Positions 35,593 through 44,092 of a DNA stretch of 64,000 nucleotides are shown piece by piece (the first letter of the stretch is position 1; every line of letters starts with the position of its first letter). The stretch comes from Nodosilinea nodulosa PCC 7104 (GTDB taxonomy: Bacteria > Cyanobacteriota > Cyanobacteriia > Phormidesmidales > Phormidesmidaceae). The position numbers and the translations under genes were made by a program. Below the pieces are notes generated by a model. It was not told where the DNA came from and did not search any database. It saw only the letters and a program-made list of their open reading frames with translations. The stretch lies in NCBI RefSeq assembly GCF_000309385.1, contig NZ_JH976537.1, forward strand, positions 1,762,214 to 1,826,213, in the 5' to 3' direction.

Positions 35593-35937
35593 ATGGCGAT
35601 CGCGCGCTGGGCGACTGGTATTCTGCTGGGGCTGCTGCTCTGGCTCGGGCTGGGACACTATGCCTCGGCCCAGAGCGAAGCCCGGCTAGAGTCGCGTTTG
35701 AACCGCGTAGAATCGGAGCTTAGCCGATTGAGAACTCAGTTTAGACAGGTAGAATCTCAGCTGGCCATACCCGATCGCCCCGCCCCAGACCCGCCTGCGA
35801 TCGCCCCATCCCTGGGGGAGCCTTCCCTAGACGAGCAATTCGACAACCTGGCGACCCTGGCGATCGAACTCAAGCAGCGGGTCAGACAGCTCGAAACTCG
35901 GGTGACGCAGCTGGAGAGCGCGGCTGCCCAACCGTGA
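35593..35937 (+). CDS. Exported coiled-coil hypothetical protein
   Basis: A 114-residue protein. It opens with a signal peptide (residues 1-27, GILLGLLLWLGLGHYASAQ), followed by a heptad-patterned coiled coil (RLESRLNRVESELSRL), a Pro-rich hinge and a second coiled coil (LKQRVRQLETRVTQLE). It is not recognised beyond that. The ATG at 35593 has GGAGAGG just upstream; earlier starts in frame would precede the signal peptide. It is divergent from the TPR gene and 133 bases before the symporter gene. Confidence 0.7.
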   Translation: MAIARWATGILLGLLLWLGLGHYASAQSEARLESRLNRVESELSRLRTQFRQVESQLAIPDRPAPDPPAIAPSLGEPSLDEQFDNLATLAIELKQRVRQLETRVTQLESAAAQP

Positions 35938-36070
35938 ATCTGGCTCAATTGGCCGACTTGCGGCGATCGCGTCAGGGCTCCTGACGCGTCCTGATCATCT
36001 TGGCGATGGCGATCGCTGTCTGTCCAGATGATTGTGGCAAGATAGCATCGGTGTTTGACGGTACCCCGCT

Positions 36071-37864
36071 GTGATTTGGATTGACTGGGCGATTGTGGTC
36101 GCCTACATGGCATTTAGCCTGGGTTTGGGCCTGTATCTTTCCCGCCGGGCGACGGGCGGGCTGGTAGATTTTTTTGTCTCGGGGCGATCGCTGCCCTGGT
36201 GGCTGGCGGGTACCAGCATGGCCGCCACGACCTTTTCTATCGATACGCCGCTGTACATCGCTGGCGTGGTCGGCACCCGAGGCATTGCTGGCAACTGGGA
36301 ATGGTGGAGCTTTGGCATCGCCCACGTGGTGATGATCTACGTTTTTGCGCGGCTGTGGCGGCGCGCTGAAATCATCACCGATGCCGAGCTTACAGAACTG
36401 CGCTACGGCGGCGCTACGGCGGCCTGGCTGCGGGGGAGTAAGGCCTTTTTGTTTGCGGTGCCGATCAACTGCATCGGCATTGGCTACGCCATGCTAGCCA
36501 TGGTCAAAGTCATCGATGCCCTGCAAATTTGGCAGTCGGTGGGTATCGAGCCGGGGGAAAGCCTGAAGCTGCTCAGCGTGATTGGCGTCAGCGTTCTGGT
36601 CCTCCTCTACGCCGGGTTCTCGGGGCTGTGGGGAGTGGTGGCGACGGACTTTTTCCAGTTCTTTTTGGCGCTGCTGGGGGCAATCATTGTCGCGGTGGTG
36701 GCGGTGATTAACCTGGGCGGCATGGCCAGCCTGATTGACCAGGTAAGGGCCACAGGCGGCACCGACCTACTGGCGTTTGTGCCCCTAGAGCGGGGACCGG
36801 GCGGCTGGTACCGCTGGAGCGAAACCGCGGGCATCAGCGTCAGCACCTTTTTGGCCTACGTGACCCTACAGTGGTGGGCCTTTCGCCGCAGCGACGGCGG
36901 CGGCGAGTTCATTCAGCGCCTGGCCGCCTCCAAGGACGAGGCCGAGGCCGAAAAGGCGGCCTGGTTTTTCAACATTTTGCACTACGTGGTACGCACCTGG
37001 CCCTGGGTGATTGTGGCCCTGGCGGCGGTGGTCATTTACCCCACTCTGGAAGATCGGGAGCTGGGCTACCCGATGCTGATGCTCGATTTTTTGCCGCCGG
37101 TGCTGCTGGGGCTGGTGGTAGCCTCGCTGATTGCCGCGTTTATGAGCACGGTTTCAACGCTGATTAACTGGGGCGCGTCGTACCTCACCAATGACCTGTA
37201 CGCCCGGTTTATGCGGCCTGAGGCGTCCCAGGCGGAGCTGTTGCTGGCGGGGCGACTGGCCTCGGTGGTGGTAACCGGCATGGGCGCGATCGCCGCCTTT
37301 TACTCCCAGGATGTAGCTACGGTGTTTCGGCTGGTCATTGCGATCGGCACTGGGCCAGGTCTGGTGCTAATTTTGCGCTGGTTTTGGTGGCGCATCAATG
37401 CTGCCGCCGAGCTGGCCTCCATGCTGGCGGGCTTTTTGGTTGGGCTGGTCACCAGCGTCGTCCCCATTCTCAAGATTGACGACTTTGGCCTGCGGCTGCT
37501 GACGACCACTGCTATTACCACCGCGATTTGGGTCACGACCATGCTGCTCACCGCCCCCGAAAGCGACGCCACGCTGGATGCCTTCTACAGTAAAGTGCGT
37601 CCCGGCGGCCCCGGCTGGGAACGACAGCGACAGCGCACCGGCCTCTGGCCTGCCCAGTCCCTGGGCCGCGACCTGCTCAGAGCAGGCTTTGCCCTGCTGC
37701 TGCTGCTGGGGGCCATGCTCGGAGTCGGTGGATTTTTGCTCTACCAACCGCTGACCGGATGGTTTTGGCTAGTGGTCGCAGTGGTGGGCTGGGCTGGCCT
37801 CCGCCGCATGGGCAAAACCGTGCTGCCTGCGCCGCGACCGGGGCTGGAGGATCCGCCGGGGTAG
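36071..37864 (+). CDS. Sodium:solute symporter family protein
   Basis: A 597-residue SSS-family carrier with about 13-15 helices, using a sodium gradient to import a solute. It begins IDWAIVVAYMAFSLGLGLY, with GRSLPWWLAGTSMAATTFSIDTPL corresponding to the sodium-site helix 1 and GVVATDFFQFFLALLGA further on. The central helices hold NWGASYLTNDLY, typical of the family. The substrate is not deducible. The start is GTG at 36071; a Shine-Dalgarno is weak. Expression is probably from its own promoter in the 133-base gap. Confidence 0.9.
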   Translation: MIWIDWAIVVAYMAFSLGLGLYLSRRATGGLVDFFVSGRSLPWWLAGTSMAATTFSIDTPLYIAGVVGTRGIAGNWEWWSFGIAHVVMIYVFARLWRRAEIITDAELTELRYGGATAAWLRGSKAFLFAVPINCIGIGYAMLAMVKVIDALQIWQSVGIEPGESLKLLSVIGVSVLVLLYAGFSGLWGVVATDFFQFFLALLGAIIVAVVAVINLGGMASLIDQVRATGGTDLLAFVPLERGPGGWYRWSETAGISVSTFLAYVTLQWWAFRRSDGGGEFIQRLAASKDEAEAEKAAWFFNILHYVVRTWPWVIVALAAVVIYPTLEDRELGYPMLMLDFLPPVLLGLVVASLIAAFMSTVSTLINWGASYLTNDLYARFMRPEASQAELLLAGRLASVVVTGMGAIAAFYSQDVATVFRLVIAIGTGPGLVLILRWFWWRINAAAELASMLAGFLVGLVTSVVPILKIDDFGLRLLTTTAITTAIWVTTMLLTAPESDATLDAFYSKVRPGGPGWERQRQRTGLWPAQSLGRDLLRAGFALLLLLGAMLGVGGFLLYQPLTGWFWLVVAVVGWAGLRRMGKTVLPAPRPGLEDPPG

Positions 37865-37935
37865 GGGGAGTGGGGGAGATGGGGGAGTGGGAGAGTGGGG
37901 GAGATGAGGAGTGGGGGAGATGAGGAGTGGGGTAA
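37863..37935. repeat. G-rich low-complexity tract
   Basis: Irregular repeats of GTGGGGGAGAT/GAGGAGTG directly after the symporter stop. It is the inverted counterpart of the C-rich tract 38008-38074 about 75 bases away and of the tract at 11514-11577. Confidence 0.75.
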
Positions 37936-38007
37936 GGCCCTTAGTTTCTCGTTATTCGCAAAGCCGAGATTTACATAAAATTCTGACTACTCCCTATAGT
38001 TGGCTTC

Positions 38008-38074
38008 CCCACATTCTCCATCCTCCCCACCTTCCTCACCCTCCCCATCCTCACCACCTTCTCCACCCACACGC
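38008..38074. repeat. C-rich low-complexity tract
   Basis: CTCCCCA/CCTCACC-type repeats, roughly complementary to 37863-37935. Transcripts through both could form an extended imperfect hairpin around the AT-rich spacer. Confidence 0.7.
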
Positions 38075-38126
38075 ACTCCGTGTAAGATGAGAGCATTGGT
38101 TACATCCCTTTACACGCGATCGCCCT

Positions 38127-38357
38127 ATGTCGTTTTTTCGGTCTTACATTGCGCCCCTGCTGATTGTGCTGATCTTCGCGGTGGCAATGCTGGCGGTGAG
38201 TGCCCGCATTTTTTTGCCCAGCGACATGATGGCCCCCGCGCCGATTGAAGAACCGATATCGTCGCTGCGTTCTCTGCCCACAGCCCACAGTGATGGGGTG
38301 ATGCCAGAACTGTCGGAACTCATCCATGGACCCGAGGGCGATCGCGTTTCGGGATAG
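38127..38357 (+). CDS. Small single-span membrane protein, unknown
   Basis: A 76-residue protein with one N-terminal transmembrane helix (APLLIVLIFAVAMLAVSA, about residues 9-27) and an acidic, Pro-rich tail that is probably outside the membrane. I do not recognise the family. It is supported by codon use like the neighbours and by its separation from other genes; the Shine-Dalgarno is poor. It lies between the low-complexity tracts and repeat family B copy 3. Confidence 0.55.
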   Translation: MSFFRSYIAPLLIVLIFAVAMLAVSARIFLPSDMMAPAPIEEPISSLRSLPTAHSDGVMPELSELIHGPEGDRVSG

Positions 38358-38384
38358 CCCGGCGGGGTCAGGATTTAAGCCAGT

Positions 38385-38483
38385 ACTCTGAGGCGGAAGT
38401 TTAGGGACTATTTTTGCGAGCCAGGGAGCAGGGGGGCTAGGGAGCCAAGCGCGTCAAAGCGGTGGATATATTTTATCCTTCGA
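38385..38483 (+). repeat. Dispersed repeat family B, copy 3
   Basis: About 99 bases beginning CTCTGAGGCGGAAGTTTAGG and ending CCTTCGA; the best match is the reverse complement of 32491-32590. It marks the left edge of an AT-rich island. Confidence 0.8.
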
Positions 38484-38521
38484 TTATTTATTCAATCAAT
38501 GCTCAAGCACCTACGGCAGAG

Positions 38522-38547
38522 CCCCTGAAAGAGCTTTCTTTCAGGGG
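38522..38547. terminator. Perfect 11-bp hairpin
   Basis: CCCCTGAAAGA and TCTTTCAGGGG with a GCTT loop. No good T run follows on either strand, so it is a strong stem-loop of uncertain use, possibly ending the transcript of the 76-residue gene. Confidence 0.5.
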
Positions 38548-38769
38548 TTCAAAATGTAACCTCAATTCAACTTTTTGCCTGTAACTCGACAAATTGCCAG
38601 AGGTAAATACAGTAGTAGGGCAAGATGTCTTTAAATCGATTCGGACACAGCAGCACTTTGACTGATTAACTTGAGATTTTTCCTCAAGAAAGTTCCGATG
38701 AAATAGAGATGTTTAAATGCCGTCGTAAAGAAACCATCGCGTGGGGTTTATAGCGTCTCTGGGCATTTC

Positions 38770-39072
38770 TTGCAGAGCTCTCTATCAGTTATAGCGAGGA
38801 AATATCAACAACCGAGTAAAGTGCTGCTGGTATTTGACGAAATAGATTCAGACGTTAAATCGATAACGTACCTCCCATTAAAAGGACTGAACTATTCGAT
38901 CTGTCAGGGAGAAAATCACGGTTTTGTCTCAGGTGATTCACTTCCTTATCTATTAAGATACTCCTCTAGGTTTGGGATGGCTAGGGATGATAACAAAGTT
39001 TATGGTTTGGTTAATCATTGCTCTCCCAGCGGTGGAAAATTAGCTAAAAACCTGGGGTTTAGCCTGATCTGA
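38770..39072 (+). pseudogene. Orphan ORF, possibly the C-terminal remnant of an alpha/beta hydrolase
   Basis: One hundred codons from a TTG with no Shine-Dalgarno, in AT-rich sequence unlike neighbouring genes. It reads VLLVFDEIDSDV, then about 35 residues later ICQGENHGFV. That Asp-then-His spacing is what the C-terminal catalytic residues of an alpha/beta hydrolase would give. No nucleophile elbow is found upstream, so if the reading is right it is a truncated remnant. It could equally be noise or an unrecognised small gene. Confidence 0.3.
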
Positions 39073-39208
39073 ATCGGCCAAAACGCCTGGAGCTAGGGCC
39101 GTGACGACGATATTACAGGGCCGCTCAGGCGCTACTATTGATAGGCGGCTGTCGCACCGGTGATGGCCCATCGATTTAAGACAGCGGCAAGGATAAGGAG
39201 CGATCGCA

Positions 39209-39796
39209 GTGGCGCAGATAAAACAGATCACAGGAGCCGGCATTTCCCTCAGCGGCAATGACATCGATACCGATCGCATTATTCCGGCTCGCTTTCTCAA
39301 GTGCGTAACCTTCGACGGGCTGGGTGAGCAGGTGTTTGCCGACGACCGGGCGGCCCTGAAAGGCCGCCATCCCTTCGATCAGCCCCAGTACCAGGGGGCG
39401 ACGGTTTTGGTGGTAAACCGCAACTTTGGCTGCGGTTCGTCGCGGGAGCACGCCCCCCAGGCGATCGCCCGCTGGGGCATTCAGGCGGTCTTGGGCGAAA
39501 GCTTTGCGGAAATTTTCTTTGGCAACTGCGTCGCGATCGGCATTCCCTGCCTGACGGCCACCTCTGACGTTATTGCTCAGGTGCAGGGGCTGCTGGAGGC
39601 CGATCCATCTATTTCAATAACGCTCGATCTGACGACTCAGACAGTGGCGTTTGGGGGCCAAACCGCCGCCGTGTCGATGCCCGAAGGGGTGCGTCAGGCG
39701 TTTTTAGCGGGTACCTGGGATGCCTGCGGCCAGCTGGTGGCCAACGCTGAGGCCATTCGCGCCACGGCAGCAGCCCTCCCCTATGTGGCCTGGTAG
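39209..39796 (+). CDS. leuD: 3-isopropylmalate dehydratase small subunit
   Basis: A 195-residue subunit of isopropylmalate isomerase (leucine synthesis), which pairs with LeuC, not encoded here. The swivel domain shows [17 protein letters not shown] (residues 16-32) and the substrate loop [14 protein letters not shown] (about 71-84). Length is normal. The start is GTG, supported by AAGGAG about ten bases upstream and by the family N-terminus. It is followed after 100 bases by the long hypothetical gene. Confidence 0.95.
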   Translation: MAQIKQITGAGISLSGNDIDTDRIIPARFLKCVTFDGLGEQVFADDRAALKGRHPFDQPQYQGATVLVVNRNFGCGSSREHAPQAIARWGIQAVLGESFAEIFFGNCVAIGIPCLTATSDVIAQVQGLLEADPSISITLDLTTQTVAFGGQTAAVSMPEGVRQAFLAGTWDACGQLVANAEAIRATAAALPYVAW

Positions 39797-39896
39797 GGCA
39801 CAGCATTACCCCATAGATTTGCAACACCCTGTGGATTTTGCCGCAAAATTAGGCACTCTCTAGGGAGATCCCTCACTCCCAGCCTGGGCTGCTGCT

Positions 39897-41537
39897 ATGG
39901 TTTCATCCGCTGTGCGATCGCTTACTCCCTGGTTGCAGTCAGACCTGGCTTCGCTGCCGGGCGCAACGGCGTCTACCCTGGGCAATACAGTGTGTCGCAT
40001 GGCTCCCCTCGCCATTGAGCGACCGGCGCTGGGTCGAGTTCCCGTCGTGGCGGCGGCGCTGGAGCAGCTGGTGGTGCAGACTATGGCGCTGCGATCGCCC
40101 ACCGGGGGCTGGCCCGCCGACCTACCCCAAACCCCAGAAAATCTCGCCCCCTACCTCAGCGAAGAGGCGTGGGAATTGCTGGATACACTAGAGACAGCCA
40201 GGGGGACCCTGCCCTCGCCCCCTTCACCAGCACTCGCGCCGATTGCAGCGCTGGTACCGCATCTGCTGTGGATGCTGGCCAGCGGCGGCTACGAAATCAT
40301 GCGGCTGATCGAAGGAGTACAGGCCCGAGTCTCCGCCCCCAGAAACCAGGGGGACGTCCACATTGTGCGCCTGGTGCCGCTCCTTGTGCTCGTCGTAGAC
40401 GACGTCAGCTATGCCCTCGACCTGGTCACCCAGGCCGACCCAGTCCCGCCGCTTTACCTGCCCGAAGCCACCGAAATTTGCCTCCTAGAGAATGATTTAG
40501 ATGCACGGCCCTGGCGCTGCGGCGATCTGCTGGAAAAAGTGGCCAATTTGATTACCTACACCCAGCCCGGACTTGCCGAGCTGCTAGGCGCTGGCTGTGC
40601 GATCGAGGCGCTGCGACCGTTTCAACCCTGGCAGCCTGCCACCCTGCACCTGCACCTGCACTTGGCCGAAATGGAGACCCAGGTCTATCCCCAGCCGCCC
40701 TACGGCAGCAAAGGCAGCGCCAGCGCCGAGATGTTGTATTTGTCGCCCAAAGGGGAGAATGGTTCTGGGGTAGCCCCCTCTGGTTTCACCCTCGATGATT
40801 TTGCCAGCACCCTGGCCGAAAACCCCGGCGATGCCACTGCCGGGGTGTTAGGAGACTGGCTTACGTTTACCGACGAAAGCTGGATTCAGAGTTTGCTGAG
40901 TACCTACGCCCAGCAGGTAATCGCCCAAAATCTTCCAGCTTTGGCCGTTGGCAGCGGAGAGAGTAACCCACCCCCAGGAGGGCCGAACCAGGGCGAGGCG
41001 TTCTGTAGCCTTGTCACCTGCGCCGCCACCGATTTGGTCCAGGGCATCAACGGTCTGTTTAAGCACACCTTTGTGCACGAGCCAGTGCTGGTAGCCGATG
41101 CTTGGCCCCGGCTGCGGTGGTACCTCGCCCAAAGCTCAGAGCGAGTCATGCAGCTGATGGGCGGGGTTTCAGTCCAGGTGCTGCCCCCCGGCCTGAGCTG
41201 GCAACAGGGCAGCCTTTACCTGCGCCCGCTGATGCAGATCACCACCGCCCACCGCAGCTGGATTATTGATCTCAGCCGAGGACGCCTCTTGCCCACCAGC
41301 CCCCAGGCCCTGCCCGCTGATGCCGCCGTAGACATAGCCGACAATCCCTGGCGCACCCCGCTCACGGTAGCTGAGCTGACCGCCCTGATCGATCGCGACC
41401 TCAGTACCTATACTCCAGCCATGGCCAGTCTGCGCCAGGGCACCCCTATTAACCTGCACCGACTGGATGGCGAAGCAGGCTGTCAGCCGGGGCAGCTCAC
41501 CCTGGACTGGTGCTTTACCCTCCAAACTACGCTGTAG
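39897..41537 (+). CDS. Long hypothetical protein with a MazG-like N-terminal segment
   Basis: A 546-residue soluble protein that I do not recognise as a whole. Residues 57-100 resemble the start of MazG nucleotide pyrophosphohydrolases: LR-x-P-x-GGWP, then QTPENLAPYLSEEAWELLDTLE-like spacing with an EExxE at 89-93. The next helix, where MazG has its ExxD metal ligands, reads LVPHLLWML, so pyrophosphatase activity is unlikely. The remaining 400 residues are not recognised. ATG at 39897 is a reasonable start. Likely cyanobacterium-specific; function unknown. Confidence 0.7.
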   Translation: MVSSAVRSLTPWLQSDLASLPGATASTLGNTVCRMAPLAIERPALGRVPVVAAALEQLVVQTMALRSPTGGWPADLPQTPENLAPYLSEEAWELLDTLETARGTLPSPPSPALAPIAALVPHLLWMLASGGYEIMRLIEGVQARVSAPRNQGDVHIVRLVPLLVLVVDDVSYALDLVTQADPVPPLYLPEATEICLLENDLDARPWRCGDLLEKVANLITYTQPGLAELLGAGCAIEALRPFQPWQPATLHLHLHLAEMETQVYPQPPYGSKGSASAEMLYLSPKGENGSGVAPSGFTLDDFASTLAENPGDATAGVLGDWLTFTDESWIQSLLSTYAQQVIAQNLPALAVGSGESNPPPGGPNQGEAFCSLVTCAATDLVQGINGLFKHTFVHEPVLVADAWPRLRWYLAQSSERVMQLMGGVSVQVLPPGLSWQQGSLYLRPLMQITTAHRSWIIDLSRGRLLPTSPQALPADAAVDIADNPWRTPLTVAELTALIDRDLSTYTPAMASLRQGTPINLHRLDGEAGCQPGQLTLDWCFTLQTTL

Positions 41538-41557
41538 AAAATCTCAGGCAGAACATC

Positions 41558-41671
41558 TATAGCCTTCGTCACGTTAGTTAGGACATTGAGAGACGTTGGA
41601 GACATCGAGAACGCTCAAACGCTCGAACGCTGGCTCTGAGAAATGTCCTAACCTACCCATCGGCTGCCATA
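41558..41671 (+). repeat. Dispersed palindromic repeat family A, copy 3 (diverged)
   Basis: About 114 bases with TATAGCC/TGCCATA ends, inner arms GTTAGGACAT and ATGTCCTAAC, and a core of GAACGCTC/AAACGCTC units. The organisation equals that of copy 2, but the core has changed from GAACGTTC to GAACGCTC. It occupies the gap between the long hypothetical gene and the GvpF/L gene. Confidence 0.7.
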
Positions 41672-41824
41672 GATAGGCAAGGCCGGGATAAGCACAGCCC
41701 TGTAGCGCTTGCGGCTTTTGGGGGCGTAAGTTTTGTGGCATTTTCTGGAAGGAAAGCGCCGCGTCCAGGGCCAGATCGCCTAGAGTGAGATCGACCATGG
41801 CGCATCCAAAAGGCGTTTGATACC

Positions 41825-42517
41825 GTGTCTCCAGAGTTGATTCCAGGGCCTATCTACCTGTACAGCATTTGCCCTCGCCCCCAGCAACCCCTGACATTAC
41901 CCCTAGGGCTAGCGGAGCCTACCCAGCTGATTGCCGTAGACGACATTGCCGCCGTCGTTGAAACCAGCGTCGATCTAGAGTCTCTGCAAACCGATGAGCC
42001 TCGACTGCTGAATGCAGTGCTCAGCCACGATCGCGTCATCTGCGAGTTGTTTCAGCACACGCCATTGCTGCCGCTGCGGTTTGGCACCCAGATTGCCTCC
42101 CTCGACCATCTCAAGACTCACCTGGCTAACCAGGGGGCCGACTATGCCGCCAAGCTCAAGATCTTGGCCCCCAAAGCCGAGTACCAGCTTAAGCTAATCG
42201 CCAACGAGGTTGGGCTGCCCCCCCTGGCAGAAGGGCTTACCGGGCGCGACTATTTTTTGGCCAAAAAGCAGCGTTTACAGGACCAGGCCGCCGCCCAGGA
42301 ACAGCAGCAGCAGGAACTTAACCGGGTGCTGGACCATCTCTATAGCGCCTATGGCGACTGCATTGAGGCCGATAGCCCCGATGGAGAGGCGCGGGTCTAT
42401 ATCCTGGTCGATCGCGAAGAGGAGCGTTTGCCCCAGCGGCTGGAGGAGTGGCGATCGCAGGCTCCCCACTGGACCCTCATCCTCAGCGAGGCGCTGCCCC
42501 CCTATCACTTTGTCTAG
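41825..42517 (+). CDS. GvpF/GvpL-family gas vesicle protein, isolated
   Basis: A 230-residue GvpF/L homologue. Family features are the opening IYLYSICP, the strand LPLRFGTQI (about residues 84-92), the segment EYQLKLI, GRDYFLAKKQR, and a Gln-rich coiled coil before the C-terminal domain (ARVYILVDREE). In gas-vesicle formers these proteins help assemble the GvpA shell. No gvpA, gvpN, gvpC or other gvp gene is in the window, so gas vesicles are not implied. The start GTG at 41825 is used. It is convergent with amt. Confidence 0.88.
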   Translation: MSPELIPGPIYLYSICPRPQQPLTLPLGLAEPTQLIAVDDIAAVVETSVDLESLQTDEPRLLNAVLSHDRVICELFQHTPLLPLRFGTQIASLDHLKTHLANQGADYAAKLKILAPKAEYQLKLIANEVGLPPLAEGLTGRDYFLAKKQRLQDQAAAQEQQQQELNRVLDHLYSAYGDCIEADSPDGEARVYILVDREEERLPQRLEEWRSQAPHWTLILSEALPPYHFV

Positions 42518-42576
42518 CGATTTTGGATTTTAGATTGGAGGTTTCCCTAGCCCCCCCAATCCAAAATCCAAAATCG
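42518..42576. terminator. Bidirectional terminator between gvpF/L and amt
   Basis: Two 21-base arms (42518-42538 and 42556-42576, one mismatch) made of CCAAAAT-type units with a 17-base loop. They fill the entire gap between two convergent genes, so they probably end both transcripts. Confidence 0.7.
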
Positions 42577-44025
42577 TCAAGGCCCGATCTTGAACTCAGG
42601 GTAGGCCTCCATCGCGTGCTCGCCCAGATCCAGGCCCTGAATTTCTTCGGCTTCAGAAACCCGGATACCTATCGTAGCCCGCAGCAACAGCCAGCACAGC
42701 AGGCTGAAGGTTACTGTAAAGGCGCCTACGGCAGCAACGCCCAAAAGCTGTATCAGCAGTTGCTGAATGCCGCCTCCCATCAGGAGTCCTGCCCCAGGCC
42801 CGGCCCCCTGACCGTACCAGGAGAAAACGCCAGGGGTAACGCTAAACAGCCCCAGGGCGAGGGTGCCCCACACGCCACACACCAGGTGCACCGAAACCGC
42901 CCCCACCGGGTCATCAATTTTGAACGCATCGAGCAGGGTGACCGAGAAGACCACAATGACCCCGGCCACCAGACCAATCAGCGCGGCGCTGCCCAGATTG
43001 ACAAACGCGCAGGGGGCCGTAATCGCCACCAGCCCGGCCAGCACGCCGTTGATAATCATCGACAGGTCGGGTTTGCTGAGATAGATCCAGGAGGTGACCG
43101 TGGCGGCCAGGCCCCCGAGGGCGGCGGCAGTATTGGTTGTCACCACAATGTGGCTGATGGCAAAGGGGTCAGCCGCCATGGTCGAACCGGGATTAAAGCC
43201 AAACCAGCCCAGCCATAGAATCAGACAGCCCAAAGCTGAGATGCTCAGGTTGTGCCCCGGCATGGCCACCGGGCGCGACTGAAAGCGCCCCCGCCGTGGA
43301 CCCAGTAAAATAGCCCCAATAAGGGCGGCCCAGCCCCCGACGGAATGCACGACCGTAGACCCGGCAAAGTCGTAAAAGCCCAGGCTAGAGAGCATGCCGC
43401 CGCCCCAAATCCAGTGGCCGGTAATGGGATACGAAATCCCCACCAGCAGCAGGCTGAAGACAAAAAAGGCCAAAAACTTAATTCGCTCGGCCACGGCCCC
43501 AGAGACAATGGTGGCCGCCGTACCCGCAAAAGCCAGCTGAAAGAAAAACTTAGCGTTGAGCGGTATTCCCGTCCAGGCCAGGGCGCTAAAGGTGCCCCGA
43601 TAGGCCTCGTTGGTGGCAGGGCTGTTGTCGGCCCCTTGCAGCAAAAACCCAGAGAAGCCGAACAGAAGGTTGCCGTCGCCAAACATGATGCCAAAGCCCA
43701 CCACCCAAAAGGCCAGAGTTGACAGGCCAAACACAATCAGGTTTTTGGCCAGCAGGTTGACGGCATTTTTGCTGCGGCAAAACCCGGTTTCGAGCATGCA
43801 GAAGCCAGCGTTCATAAAGAAGACTAGAAACGCAGTCACCAGCACCCAGACCGTATCAATGGCCACCTTGAGATCGGCAGTGCTGGTTGCTTGGGCCAGG
43901 GCGGCAGGGCAGAGAATCAGCAAAATTCCCAGGGAAAGCCAGGGCACGTAGCGCCATTGTCCCGCCGACTTGCGAAGGGAATGGACAGGCTGCTTTGAGA
44001 CCATTTCCTGCGGCTGCAACATCAT
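42577..44025 (-). CDS. amt: Ammonium transporter
   Basis: A 482-residue Amt/Rh-type channel with an N-terminal signal-like helix (residues 25-45, LGILLILCPAALAQA) and eleven core helices. The family signature is DFAGSTVVHSVGGWAAL (about 221-237), and the twin-His pore residues lie in that stretch and in SVHLVCGVWGTLALG. It imports ammonium across the cytoplasmic membrane; no GlnB gene is adjacent. It would be expected to respond to nitrogen through NtcA; a near-consensus site is listed separately. The first ATG (44025) is used; MVSKQPVHS (residue 8) is an alternative. Confidence 0.95.
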   Translation of the reverse strand: MMLQPQEMVSKQPVHSLRKSAGQWRYVPWLSLGILLILCPAALAQATSTADLKVAIDTVWVLVTAFLVFFMNAGFCMLETGFCRSKNAVNLLAKNLIVFGLSTLAFWVVGFGIMFGDGNLLFGFSGFLLQGADNSPATNEAYRGTFSALAWTGIPLNAKFFFQLAFAGTAATIVSGAVAERIKFLAFFVFSLLLVGISYPITGHWIWGGGMLSSLGFYDFAGSTVVHSVGGWAALIGAILLGPRRGRFQSRPVAMPGHNLSISALGCLILWLGWFGFNPGSTMAADPFAISHIVVTTNTAAALGGLAATVTSWIYLSKPDLSMIINGVLAGLVAITAPCAFVNLGSAALIGLVAGVIVVFSVTLLDAFKIDDPVGAVSVHLVCGVWGTLALGLFSVTPGVFSWYGQGAGPGAGLLMGGGIQQLLIQLLGVAAVGAFTVTFSLLCWLLLRATIGIRVSEAEEIQGLDLGEHAMEAYPEFKIGP

Positions 44026-44092
44026 TTTGGCGTGTCTCCCAACTAGCTTTCTCTTATAAGCCCATAGGTTGCCACGAATTACTGTTAATGGT

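Larger units (their letters stand above)
38358..39208. other. AT-rich intergenic island
   Basis: About 850 bases, much more AT-rich than the surroundings from 38480 to about 39060. It contains repeat B copy 3, the hairpin at 38522-38547 and an orphan ORF at 38770. The right end, from about 39060, returns to normal composition and must carry the leuD promoter. Looks like foreign or decayed DNA. Confidence 0.5.

Noticed and set aside
38770..39072. Orphan ORF as a confident gene
   Set aside because: No Shine-Dalgarno, TTG start, atypical composition and only fragmentary resemblance; listed as a possible remnant instead.
41574..41798. 74-codon reverse ORF before the GvpF/L gene
   Set aside because: Most of it is the palindromic repeat family A copy 3, so coding is unlikely.
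41825..42517. Part of a gas-vesicle operon
   Set aside because: No other gvp gene is in the window; neighbours are amt and an unknown protein.
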